Shown one piece after another: positions 11,901-21,500 of a stretch of DNA of 64,000 nt. How positions within the stretch are numbered: the stretch's first letter is position 1; each line of letters begins with the position of its first letter. The stretch lies in the NCBI GenBank assembly GCA_030770425.1, contig JASJFT010000142.1, forward strand, positions 52,636 to 116,635. The letters run 5' to 3'. The notes under the pieces were generated by a model. That model had not been told where the DNA came from, did no database searches, and saw only the letters and a list, made by a program, of their open reading frames with translations. Made by a program: the position numbers and the translations under genes. This stretch comes from Darksidea phi (lineage: Eukaryota; Ascomycota; Dothideomycetes; Pleosporales; Lentitheciaceae).

Positions 11901-13488
11901 GCCGTCCTTAACTTCCTTACCGGCGACTTCTTGGATGAGTCGTGGAGATGTCTCGCTGACAGAGGTGCCCTGCTCGAGATTGGTAAGAAGGACATCGTCG
12001 ACCGCAACACCCTGTCCATGGAGCCTTTTAACCGCAACTGCTCCTACCGCGCCATTGATATTTCGCATCCGAGCCTGTACTATGACCTGGAGCTTGTGGC
12101 CCGCCTCTTTGGAGACATGGATCGCCTCCTCAAGGCGGGCGTCATCAAGCCAATTGAGCCTATCAAGGTCTTTTCGTTTGCGGAAATCCCCGACACGATG
12201 CGCTATATGCGCACTGGTACTCACATGAGCAAGATTGTCATTTCAGACGGAACGAAGAGGGATATCCAGGTGCCCGTCCGCCCTGCACCGCGCACACTTC
12301 GCATGGACCCGAATGGAGCATACATCATTGTCGGCGGGCTCAAGGGTCTCCGTGGCAGTCTTGCCGTATTCCTGGCCCGGCACGGCGCCAAGGAGTTGGT
12401 GGTCATGTCAAGGAGTGGAGCAAGCGACAATCATTCCAGAGGTGCCATTCGGGATGCGGTGGCTTTGGGAGCGCACACGACCGTCTTTCAAGGGGACGTC
12501 TCGCGCGCAGAAGATGTCCATCGCATGTTTGAGATGTTACCACGACCGATCAAGGGCATCATCCAAGGCGCAATGGTTTTGCGGATGAGTTTCGCCTGAT
12601 CTCTACTTACGCTGGTTTTAGATTAACTGATTCCATCAGGACCGCATGTTTGAAACGATGACCGTGCAAGACTTTTACGTTCCGCTCAAGTGCAAGTACG
12701 ACGGCACATGGAACCTGCACAATGCTGCACAAGACATGGGGCTGGAGCTGGACTTTTTCACCCTTCTCTCTAGCCTGTCCGGCGTCATGGGTCACTCTGG
12801 CCAAGCAAACTACTCTGCCGGCAACGTCTTCCTTGACGCATTTGCAGCCTACCGCCACCAACTTGGACTGCGCGCGCACACGGTTGATCTAGGCGTGATT
12901 GAAGAAGTCGGCTATTTCGTCAACCACCAAGACACGGCCAGCAGAGTCGAGTCGCGAAGCGCATTCAAGGGCATCAACGAGCGCCAGCTGCACAAGATCC
13001 TCAAGCTCTCCATTCTGCAGCAGACGCAAGGCATCAACCCGGGCAGTGTCACGCAAATGATCACCGGCCTACCGCTCCCTCTCGCAGCCGACTCGCCTCT
13101 CCTTTCCGATACACGCTTCGCAACTCTTGTCCCCGCGCAAGCCGCGTCGTCTGCCTCTCCCGACGCGAGCGGCACCAACACCAACGTCGCTGCCTTTGCG
13201 CAAATGGTCTGCGCGAACCTCGACACGGCCAGTCTGGTCAAGGAGGCCATCAAGCTCGTCAATGCGCAGCTCGTCAAGAACCTCGGGCTTGCGGACGACA
13301 TGGAACCCGGCAAGAGCCTAAGCGCCTACGGCATCGACAGTCTCGCGGCCGTCAATCTGCGCAACTGGCTGCGCGTGCAGGTCAAGGCAGAATTGACCAC
13401 CCTGGACATTCTCAACGCGCCGAACCTGTTAGCGCTCTGCGACAAGGTGGTTGCGGCGGCCGTTGCAGGAAAGGAGAAGAATGCGTAA
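5956..13488 (+). pseudogene. highly reducing type I polyketide synthase, KS-AT-DH-(MT)-ER-KR-ACP, broken
   Basis: This is an iterative fungal HR-PKS of about 2,460 codons. KS is at 5980-7290 (active-site Cys in TACSGS, codon 6544-6546; HGTST; SNIGH). AT is at 7630-8980 (Ser in GHSSGE, codon 8176-8178). DH runs from about 9000 to 9990 (His in LRDHT, later HPTIIDSVFQ). A degenerate methyltransferase-like stretch lies at 10020-10560. ER is at 11290-12240 (AAGGVGIACMHL). KR is at 12310-12990 (SGQANYSAG). ACP is at 13220-13470 (GIDSLAAV, Ser codon 13339-13341). No thioesterase follows. Introns of 45 nt are at 6362-6406 and 9133-9177; a 55-nt one at 12585-12639 starts with AT, not GT. In-frame stops lie at 6730 (TAG), 7039 (TGA) and 7771 (TAG, at a likely Trp: TGG to TAG). 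One base is lost near 11860 in ER. An in-frame minisatellite expands the AT domain. Product unknown; as sequenced it cannot yield a full-length enzyme. Confidence 0.92.
7804..8075 (+). repeat. 17-bp minisatellite inside the PKS acyltransferase domain (16 units plus a partial)
   Basis: Sixteen consecutive 17-base units of the type TCACCCGAACATGTGCG/TCTCCCGAACATGTACT are followed by a partial unit at 8076. Conserved AT sequence lies on both sides (FIFTGQGAQWPQMG before, LVTALQLTLVALLQEWG after). A normal domain would hold one unit here. Fifteen extra units equal 255 bp, so the downstream frame is preserved and about 85 codons are added. The array has no stop codon in any of the three forward frames. 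Confidence 0.92.
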
Positions 13489-14808
13489 ATGAAATGTTCT
13501 GGCTGGCGTTGGCGGATCGGGGGCGGGCTCGGAGCATTGTTTGTTGGGATTTTTCAATTGTAGCAAGCTGGGAGGCCCTCCGCCACAGAAGAAAATAGAG
13601 ATATAAGTAACTAAGTTTTATAAATTAAGGCGTTAAGCTTAACTAATTAGGAACTATAGTCAAGGGCAACACACGGGACCCAAAGGCGAGGTGCGATAAG
13701 CCAGCGTCGGGCTATGCGCGCTGGGGGCCTGGGAGGGCAGGGTTTCACATCCCCCGGCTTATACTCGGAAAGGAGCATTAAGCAATGGATCATTAAGCGT
13801 CTTCATCCTGGGAGCCGCAGCCGGCATGCAAGCCACTGACTGTCTGTGATGAACGACGTCACGCTCGGTTCTAGAAGGTCGACGGGCGTGTCGTATCGCC
13901 TGCGCTGGCTAATTGAGCCCTCCCGCCCCTGGTACAGGCGGTGTTTCCCTCTGCTTCCGCCCCTGATGATGATGATGGCAACGCATTGCGCGCGGTTGTA
14001 CTGTTAACCGATGGCAAGAGTTTCCGTCGATGACAACAGCCCTGAGAAAACGCACACGGCAGAGCGCACACCGCACCGCACTCTGCCGAGACATGATGCA
14101 GGCCCGCGCGGCCCCCACCCCACACTCGGGAAGCACGGCACGGCACGGCACGGCACGGCACGTCTCTTGCGCCCGGCCTTGCATATGTTCCGTGCGCTGG
14201 CGGGAACGGTGCGGTTCGGGTATGGTGCGTACGGGATTCGCCATGGTTGGCGGAGATTGGTTGCGCATCGCATCGCCTGGCTAGACGCGCATTCGGCGGT
14301 CCCTTGATGTACGGGCAGGGAATTGTGAAGTGTGTGAATATCGCACTTGGCAGGGGAGCAGGAAACTATTAGCTGTTTGTTTGGACTGCGAAGCCATGGC
14401 TCTAAATTTGAGTAGATGTACTGTGTGTGGTATTAGGGGTGAGTTTGGTAGGTGGTTCTTAGTCGCTAATAAGAGGATGGATTACGGACGGGCACTAGGG
14501 AGGTCTATTGTAGCGATCTGCTATCCGCGGGCGATCACGACATAGCGATAGGTATCTTCGGACTCGGAAGCAATGAAGCTAGGCTGTTGAATCTATATAA
14601 CTATAGCGGTGCGTGCGTACATGCATGTGCGGAAGCGCAGCGGGAGCCGAGGGCAACGTCACTGCTTCATGAGAAACTCACACTGCACAGAGCAGTAGAG
14701 ATGCGGATAGATAGGTACCCGTAGTGAAGACGCTGGCAAGTCGGGGGTATACCATCCATGCCCAGCGCCGTGCCGAGGGCTGTATAAAGAGCTCCGCGTA
14801 CTAGGATA
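13489..14808. other. intergenic region downstream of the PKS
   Basis: No supportable gene. The open frames at 13870-14300 overlap on both strands without family features. A (CACGG)n run of nearly six units occupies 14134-14162. The start of the region is the PKS 3' flank with an AT-rich patch at 13600-13660. Confidence 0.5.
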
Positions 14809-15957
14809 CTAGTTCGAGCGCGGCGCCACCCTCGCATCCACATCCGCGCCGCCCTCCACCAGCATCCGCACAACGCCCTCCCGCCCCTGCACAACCGCGA
14901 CATGCAGCGCGGTTCGACCCTCGCCGTCCTTGATCTCGGCATCGCTCCCCGCCGTCAGCAGCTGGCGCACGATCTGCTCATACCCGTGCAAAGCCGCCAC
15001 GTGCAGCGGCGTGTGGCCCGCGTAGTCCTGCGCGCTGAGCGGGGCGTGGGCGGCGAGGAGGAGCGTCACGATAGCGTCGTGGGCGTGGAGCGCCGCTAGG
15101 TGCAGGGGTGTGCGGCCGACGGGGTCGCGGGCGGAGAGGGAGGGATGCGCGAAGAGGAGGAGGGAGACGGTAGGGACGTGACCTGTTTCGGCGGCGAGGT
15201 GGAGGGCGGTTTTGCCGCTGTTGGTCTGGGTAGTCGTTGAGGTGTTGGTTGTGGACGAGGCAGCGGGGGAGGCGTTGGGGTGGTGGTGTTGGTGTTGATG
15301 GCTCGGGGCGGAGATCAGGGGGAAGAGGTCATCGCTGAAGGGGCTGGGGGCGCTGGTGTGCAGGAGGTTGTCGAGTTGTGTGGACTGCAGGTCCGGGAAG
15401 TCGAGGCCGAAGCAGGTGAGGTCTTTGGAGTGCTCGGCGTTGTAGACATGTTCGAAGGCGGCATGGGTATCATCTATCGGGGGCGTGAGGCTTGTGGGAA
15501 GCCCCCCGGGCGGGCAGGGTGCTGCTCTCGGGGAGGTGGAGACAGAAGGGATTGAAACTTGTCTAGCTCCTACTTCTGAAGTCTCTTCGGGTTCGCGATA
15601 ATACACTGAGGAACTTCTCGCTCCTGTTTCCAGATTACTATGGGGGAACTGTGGCAGCGCGGTGGCGGTCTGTCGACGTTTTGGCGGAGGGGGTGGTAGT
15701 GCGCTTTCCGAAGCCTCGTGAAGCTGTTCTAGGGCTTCTATTCTCCTCTTGACGCGCTTGCCTGCCCCTATTAGCGGACAGGCTTGTGAGAAGCGGAAAA
15801 GCCACTCACGGTATGATCTCTGTGCAATGCGGTTCTGAGCCCTCTTCCGCTCCTTGGAATCCTGAATGTGCTGCCAGCTCTCCTGGCCCTCGTCTGCGTA
15901 TTGCTGCGCAGACGGAGACGACGACACCATCTCAGCAACGGTCAGTGGTGTCAGCAT
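14809..15957 (-). CDS. bANK-type transcription factor (bZIP-like basic region plus ankyrin repeats)
   Basis: This is a putative pathway-specific regulator of the adjoining metabolite genes, expected to act in the nucleus. The basic region ERKRAQNRIAQRSY is split from KRVKRRIEALE by a 48-nt intron (15809 down to 15762, GTGAGT...CAG); splicing restores a fungal bZIP basic motif and gives 366 aa. The middle is Pro/Ser/Thr/His/Gln-rich. The C-terminus holds four ankyrin repeats (GKTALHLAAETGH, GRTPLHLAALHAH, GHTPLHVAALHGY, GRTALHVAVVQGR). No long leucine zipper follows. This architecture is that of the bANK family, whose known member ToxE controls the HC-toxin cluster of Cochliobolus. The frame is intact, unlike the PKS. 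It is divergent from the membrane protein gene. Family assignment is firm; control of this PKS is inference. Confidence 0.85.
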   Translation of the reverse strand: MLTPLTVAEMVSSSPSAQQYADEGQESWQHIQDSKERKRAQNRIAQRSYREWLFRFSQACPLIGAGKRVKRRIEALEQLHEASESALPPPPPKRRQTATALPQFPHSNLETGARSSSVYYREPEETSEVGARQVSIPSVSTSPRAAPCPPGGLPTSLTPPIDDTHAAFEHVYNAEHSKDLTCFGLDFPDLQSTQLDNLLHTSAPSPFSDDLFPLISAPSHQHQHHHPNASPAASSTTNTSTTTQTNSGKTALHLAAETGHVPTVSLLLFAHPSLSARDPVGRTPLHLAALHAHDAIVTLLLAAHAPLSAQDYAGHTPLHVAALHGYEQIVRQLLTAGSDAEIKDGEGRTALHVAVVQGREGVVRMLVEGGADVDARVAPRSN

Positions 15958-16627
15958 CTCCAGCGAGCAGACGCCTCAGTGCACTTGTAATAATGTCCGA
16001 ACGGGTTTTCCCCATAGTCCTTCCCGTCCAAGGCACCAGGCTGAGACGTCCCTGCACAGCCCTACGTGCATCTCGGGAGAAGGGGCAGAAGCCATTGGCG
16101 GAGCGATATCGCCCTTCGCGAGACGTGCATGGGTCCTCGTGCGCTGCGGCAAGGGCTTGTGGACGAGGTTTCGCATTCGGCTTACGGCTGACTTGCACGT
16201 AACCGTCAGGTGTCGTGCGGCTGGCTGGCGGTGCAAACCAAACGATGCTGCTGCGAAGCGGTGGGGAGAGCGTCAACGTCCAGCTCGGTCGTCGCGCAAG
16301 TCCCGGTAAGGCTGTGTGGCGGCAATGTGTATTGTAGGACGCCTAACCGGCTACGGCGCTCTTGGCTCGGTATCTAATGTCATGTCGAAACCGACACCGA
16401 CACTTGTGCACGGCGTCCGACATGAATCACTCTGTATTTCCCGCACAGTCCGCCAGGCGCAATCAGCGCTAAGCGACGTTTCTCCAAGGGATACGCTCCA
16501 CCATGGCCTGGTGCCGCTCATTGGTCCCCGGCTATCCCTGCAGGTTAATAATGAGCTCCGAGTCCTCCACTTCGCCTTGCTTCCCGACATCTCTTGTTCT
16601 TCGCAGTAACCGTACGACGACGACATC
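15958..16627. promoter_or_regulatory. divergent promoter region, bANK regulator / membrane protein
   Basis: A 670-bp GC-balanced region separates two divergent starts and presumably carries both promoters. The open frames here overlap on both strands and have no domain support. No repeat or obvious binding-site array is seen. Confidence 0.4.
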
Positions 16628-17672
16628 ATGCAGAACCCCATTTCGCAACGCCTGGGGCCGACCATTATCAGCGTGTCGCTTGTTTCTGTTGTTCTGGCCT
16701 ACGTTGCCGTTATTCTTCGCTTCTGGAGTCGGCATGCGCTGAAGCGGGAGTTGTCCGCTCACCATGTCCTCATCTTGCTCCGACTTATTATTGCGACGGG
16801 CTTTGAGCTTCTCCTCATCGTCAGTAAGTAGCTGCGACGTTTCGAAATGGTCAGATCACTGACCCGTCCCAGCTGTGGAGTTCGGCGGCCTCGGACAACA
16901 TGCGGCTGATCTCGCCCAACGCCCTGACTACCCGCAGAGGCTGATAGCATTGGGAAAGGTCAGTATCTTCTCAAGGCCCACACAACGGTGTTAACAGGCC
17001 GTTCGCGTTCAACTGGAACACGACCATCCCGGGCGGGACCTGCAGCGGAGCTGGCACTGCGTACCTCGCGATCCACTCCTTCAACGTCGCCATCGACATT
17101 TCGATTGCAGTGCTCCCAGCCCCCGTTCTCTGGAAACTGCAGATGAAGAAAGGACGGAAAATTGCTGTCATATTCATGTTCGCCCTTGGCGCTCTGTACG
17201 CACCCCTCACTTACCCCTAGGTGTGCAACATGCTAACCAGCCCAGTATCTGCGCCATCTCGTTTGCCCGCCTCGCCATCTACAAGTCGCTCGACCTCCAA
17301 AGCCCAGAGTTCACCCACGACGCGGCAATATTGTATCTCTTCACAATCCTGGAGCCGACAATGGCCATCATTCTCGCATCCATTCCGCTGCTGTGCCCTG
17401 CCGGAGAGAAGATTGCCAACTCTTCTGCTGTGTCCTGGATAAAGTCGGTCTCCTCGTCAATTGCCTCCAGCCGCAACACGAGCAAGTATTCGACCGACAA
17501 GGGCAAGTCGGGCGCCACCAGCATCGACGAGGTTCCCCTTCAATCGAGGGCGCCAAATGCAAAATATGAGAGGCTGGGTGGCAGCAGCAAGAATATCCAC
17601 GTCACGTCAGAGGTGGAGCAGCGCTATGATAGCCAGTCACAGGTCTCACGGTGCTCTGGTGACATGGTCTGA
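16628..17672 (+). CDS. rhodopsin-like/PTH11-type fungal integral membrane protein, probably internally deleted
   Basis: The plasma-membrane family has seven helices and unknown ligand. Exon 1 (16628-16823) encodes the first helices; intron 16824-16872 (GTAAGT...CAG); exon 2 from 16873 has VEFGGLGQHAADL; a later exon has NRPFAFNWN and IPGGTCSG, the conserved Cys loop; intron 17196-17245; the last exon (17246-17672) gives two helices and a Ser-rich cytoplasmic tail. Between exon 2 (ending 16958) and the NRPF motif (about 16994) there is room for only a few codons, yet the family has another helix pair there, and no normal-length intron joins the frames. I infer an internal deletion. The stop codon (17670-17672) lies inside the TCTGA target duplication of the next Copia element, which begins at the following base. 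An intact gene with unusual splicing is less likely. Confidence 0.6.
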
Positions 17673-17928
17673 TGTCGCGGAGCGGACGGCTCAGGGACTA
17701 AGCGCGATCAGAGATTTCGCTAGGCGCAAGGATTAGCCTAGTACTGGCGGCTATTTACTGAATCTCGTGATCCAACAGAGTCTAACAGAGTCCGGTGGTG
17801 TTGGTGTTAAGGTATAGTTAGGGGTCGTTTCTATATATAAAATACCGTCTTTTTTAACTTATAGAAATTAGAGCTTTTACTTTTAGAGACTACGTATTAT
17901 AGTAATTTATACTAAAATTACTATAATA
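17673..17928 (+). repeat. 5' LTR of Copia copy 2
   Basis: It begins TGTCGCGGAG and ends ATAATA (from an original ...GACA). The length is 256 bp, equal to the 3' LTR. The left third is the least mutated of the three LTRs; the right part is strongly AT-shifted. Confidence 0.92.
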
Positions 17929-18338
17929 GTTATAAGTCTAAATTATAACTAATTACTTTTAAATAATAATAACTTATTATTCTTATTATTAATATTAATT
18001 AATATATAAAAAGCTAATATCTTTACTATTATTCTTATTATTACTAGAAACTCCTCGGCGCTTAGAAAGCTATTATTATTAATAATAAATACTAAAAAAG
18101 ATTCTATAGTAATATATATTATTATTATTTTTAAGACTTAGAGTAACTAGTATAAATAGCTATTTATTCTTAAAGATAAGACTAAATAATATAAAGTTTA
18201 GAAATACTATAATTTCTATCTTAAAATAGTACTAGATATTAAGGAGTTAATAAAATCTTTACTTATAGTATATAAAGTCGATACTATTAGTATAACTTAG
18301 TTATTATCTAATAATCGAATATTATATAGAGTTAAGCT

Positions 18339-18524
18339 ATAAGGTACGCGTAGATAGGTAGATATAGAAATACTAAGGTAGTAAAAGGGTTATATTCAGA
18401 TAGAGATAAGACGAATTCTTAAGAAGATATAATAGTAGGACGTAGAACTATATAGAATCTAGTACGTAACTATAGCCAGGCCGATAATAATCTAGAAGTC
18501 CTTTAGTAGAAGTAGTTATAATAT
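18339..18524 (-). repeat. 3' LTR of the nested Gypsy element
   Basis: It aligns along its whole length with 26719-26904; both start ATAAGGTACGCG and end GTAATAT-like. It lies next to the pyrimidine tract and so is the 3' LTR in element orientation. Confidence 0.85.
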
Positions 18525-21500
18525 AGCCTCCCCCTTTTCTAAAGGCCGTCCCGACCCTTATAGAGAGTTATCTACTATAATATATTTTATCGATCCTCTT
18601 ACTTCCTTTAGAAAAGTTTACCTAAGTATCTATACTCCTAAAAAACCTTATTTTTAAGAAAAAAACAATTTTATAAAGAAGACCTTTTAGGTATTTAGTA
18701 TCTATATTATATCCTACTACCTTAACGGGGGGTTTCTATAGTCTTTCTAGCCTCGTAGCTCTTAATCCTAACCTTATAATATATAGTTAATTTAACCGAA
18801 GAGTATATATAACTTAAGTATTAGTCTATTATTAATATACGTTTATAACTTTTATCTATTACTATTATAGCTTATAGTCTATACGTATCCTTATAAGTCC
18901 TTATACTAGTAATAATAGTATTACCGCTCCCCTTATAGGCGATTTTTAGTAACTTCTATCTAGTAGATATTTACTATCTTTATATAAGAGCTATTTACTA
19001 AGTATAACCTTTATAGTTACTTCGCTTACTCGTAATACCTTTATAAAGGCTTCGAAACTAGCCTAGACTTCGTTTAATTTAGTCTTAATACCTATTATAA
19101 TAGTATAACCTAGCGGTACTTAGTAATTACTAGTTACTATCTATTATAACTTATAATTATATTAAATTACTTATTTATCTATAGCTCTTCTAGTAAGAGA
19201 AATTCCGTTTATATCTTTATAGGTGTTTATTTAAGAGGTAATAAATTATTATATATTATATCTCTTTAGGCGCCTTTATTTCTATATTTTAAACTCTTAC
19301 TAGTAAGTACTTAGGGCGCTATTAGCTTAAGTATAGAGTAGTCTCTTTTAGTATAAGTATAAGAAGGTATATCTACTTCTAGATTTCTCTACTTTATTTC
19401 TTAATACTCTTAAGATTCTACCCCTTATTATAATTATCTCTATTAGTTAGTATAGTAATACTACCCTTTTTAAGTATATCTATACTCTCTCTATTTATCT
19501 AGAATCTTAGCCCCTTCTTATATACTATTAGTATATAAACTACCTCTCTTAGTTTATACGAGAGTTTAATATAGCTAAGCTCTATCGAATTACTTCGAGT
19601 AACTAGTACTAGAAGACTAATATCTATACTACCTATAGTAGGTATAAAGCTTACTATTAGACCTACTTAGTAGTATATACCGGTCTTCCCCTCTTCTTAC
19701 CGACGTAGTTTTACTAATAATTTATATAGGTTAAGCTTACTTTCTACTACTACTTTAATCTTCTTACTTTTACTATTAAGCGTATTTAGTATTATAACGC
19801 CCGAGTTACTTATAATAATAAGAATATAGATTCTAATATACTTAAGGAGATTTAGTAGAATATATAATCCTATACTTTTAATATTAATACTAGTTAGAAC
19901 TAGTATAAGGCTAAGTAGAAGCGTCTAATTAAGAATACTAGTAGTAAGGTAGAATTACGTCGGGCTATAACTACGACGTATAAACTTAACTTCTAGTACT
20001 ATTAGATATATTCTACTATCTTCCTAATAGCTTTCTATACTAATTTCTCTAGTATAGACTAGGTAGTATTAGCTATCTAGTGTCTACTAACTTCGTAGTC
20101 TTTACTACCTATAAGGCTTACTTTATTAAGTACGACTTCTTAACTAGTATACTCCTTAGGGCTATTAATTATAAGCGTCGTTAGTATTATTATAGCTCTA
20201 ATATTTCTAATAGAAATATTATTAGTAAAGATATAATACCTATTATCTCTTAAAAGAAGGTACCGCGAAGCTTCTTTAGGAACTTCTTACCTAATACGCG
20301 TAGCTTACTTAGGTTATCTATAAACTATATAGCGCTTAACTAAGGTTTCTAGTTACTAGGGTATATAAATAGAATAAATACTTATATTAAAAGTCTAGTC
20401 TTACTAATTACTTTTTAATTATCTATCTATTACTATAATATATAAAGGCTAGCCTTATTAAATCCTTTAAGCCGTAGCTCGTTACTAAAGTAGATAGTAT
20501 TCTTTTTCTAACTAATTATTCTACTTACGTAGTAACCTTTAAGTAAAGGCCTAAAGGTACCTTCTAGCTAGATCTCTTAATTCTTTCTTTATATTAACGT
20601 TACTTACGTAGTCTACCCCTTTAGGACTTCTTACGCGTATTATTACTTCTTTATAAAGTTTATAATACTTTTCTAGTAGTTTTCTATTTTAGATAACCTA
20701 ATATTTAATTATCTAGGTTTATTTAATATTCTACGAGGACCTCTTTATAATTATTAAGAGAGGCCTTAGACTTCTATATACTATTCTTATACGACTAATC
20801 TAGCTACTTTATAAGAAAGAGCTTTTTATTATATACTATCTTATAGGTAAGGATAGCTTTAACTTTATATTAGTCGCTATTATTAAGCTCTAGATACTAT
20901 ATAGGGCTAGGTCTAAAGTTTAAATCTTCTCTTAACTTAATCTACTTCTTTAGAAGTAATATATAGAATATAGAATATAGTTAGAATATTAATAGAGGTA
21001 GCTTAAGCTAATAGCTTAGCTTTCTATACTTAATTTAAATAGCGAAGGGTCCTAAGTACTTTACGTCTAGCTTCTTTAAAGGGTACTTAGTCTTAATATT
21101 AGTAGCTTTTAGGATTATCTTTTTACTAATAGCGAAATACTTACTCGTTCTCTTTAAATTATACTAGTATTACTAGCTTTCTTAAATATAGGTTAACGTA
21201 TTCTAAGTATTAAAAAACTATTACGTCTAACTAGTTAGAAAGTTAACGACTCTCTAATATATACTTAGAGTCTTTCCGTCTATACTCTAGTCGCCGGGCG
21301 ATTAATAGAGCTAATATTTATTTTCTACGTTATTAAAACTCTTAGATTTAATACTTATTATAACCTTAATAGGGTATATACTATAACTTAAATAAATCTT
21401 AAAGTTATACGCGTATTCTACTATTAAAAGTAGCTAATATTAGTTATTTTACTAATAATTTAGATATATCTATAGGTACGCTTTAAGCTCCTAATTCTAA

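Noticed and set aside
14134..14162. (CACGG)n run as a telomere-like or regulatory array
   Set aside because: Fewer than six units, not a fungal telomere motif, and no adjacent gene features.
13871..14307. Several overlapping ORFs of 85-119 codons on both strands
   Set aside because: GC-rich intergenic DNA with low stop frequency; no motif, splice or start context supports a gene.
15786..16309. Plus-strand frames overlapping the bANK gene start and its promoter
   Set aside because: Antisense to a well-supported gene, with no protein features.
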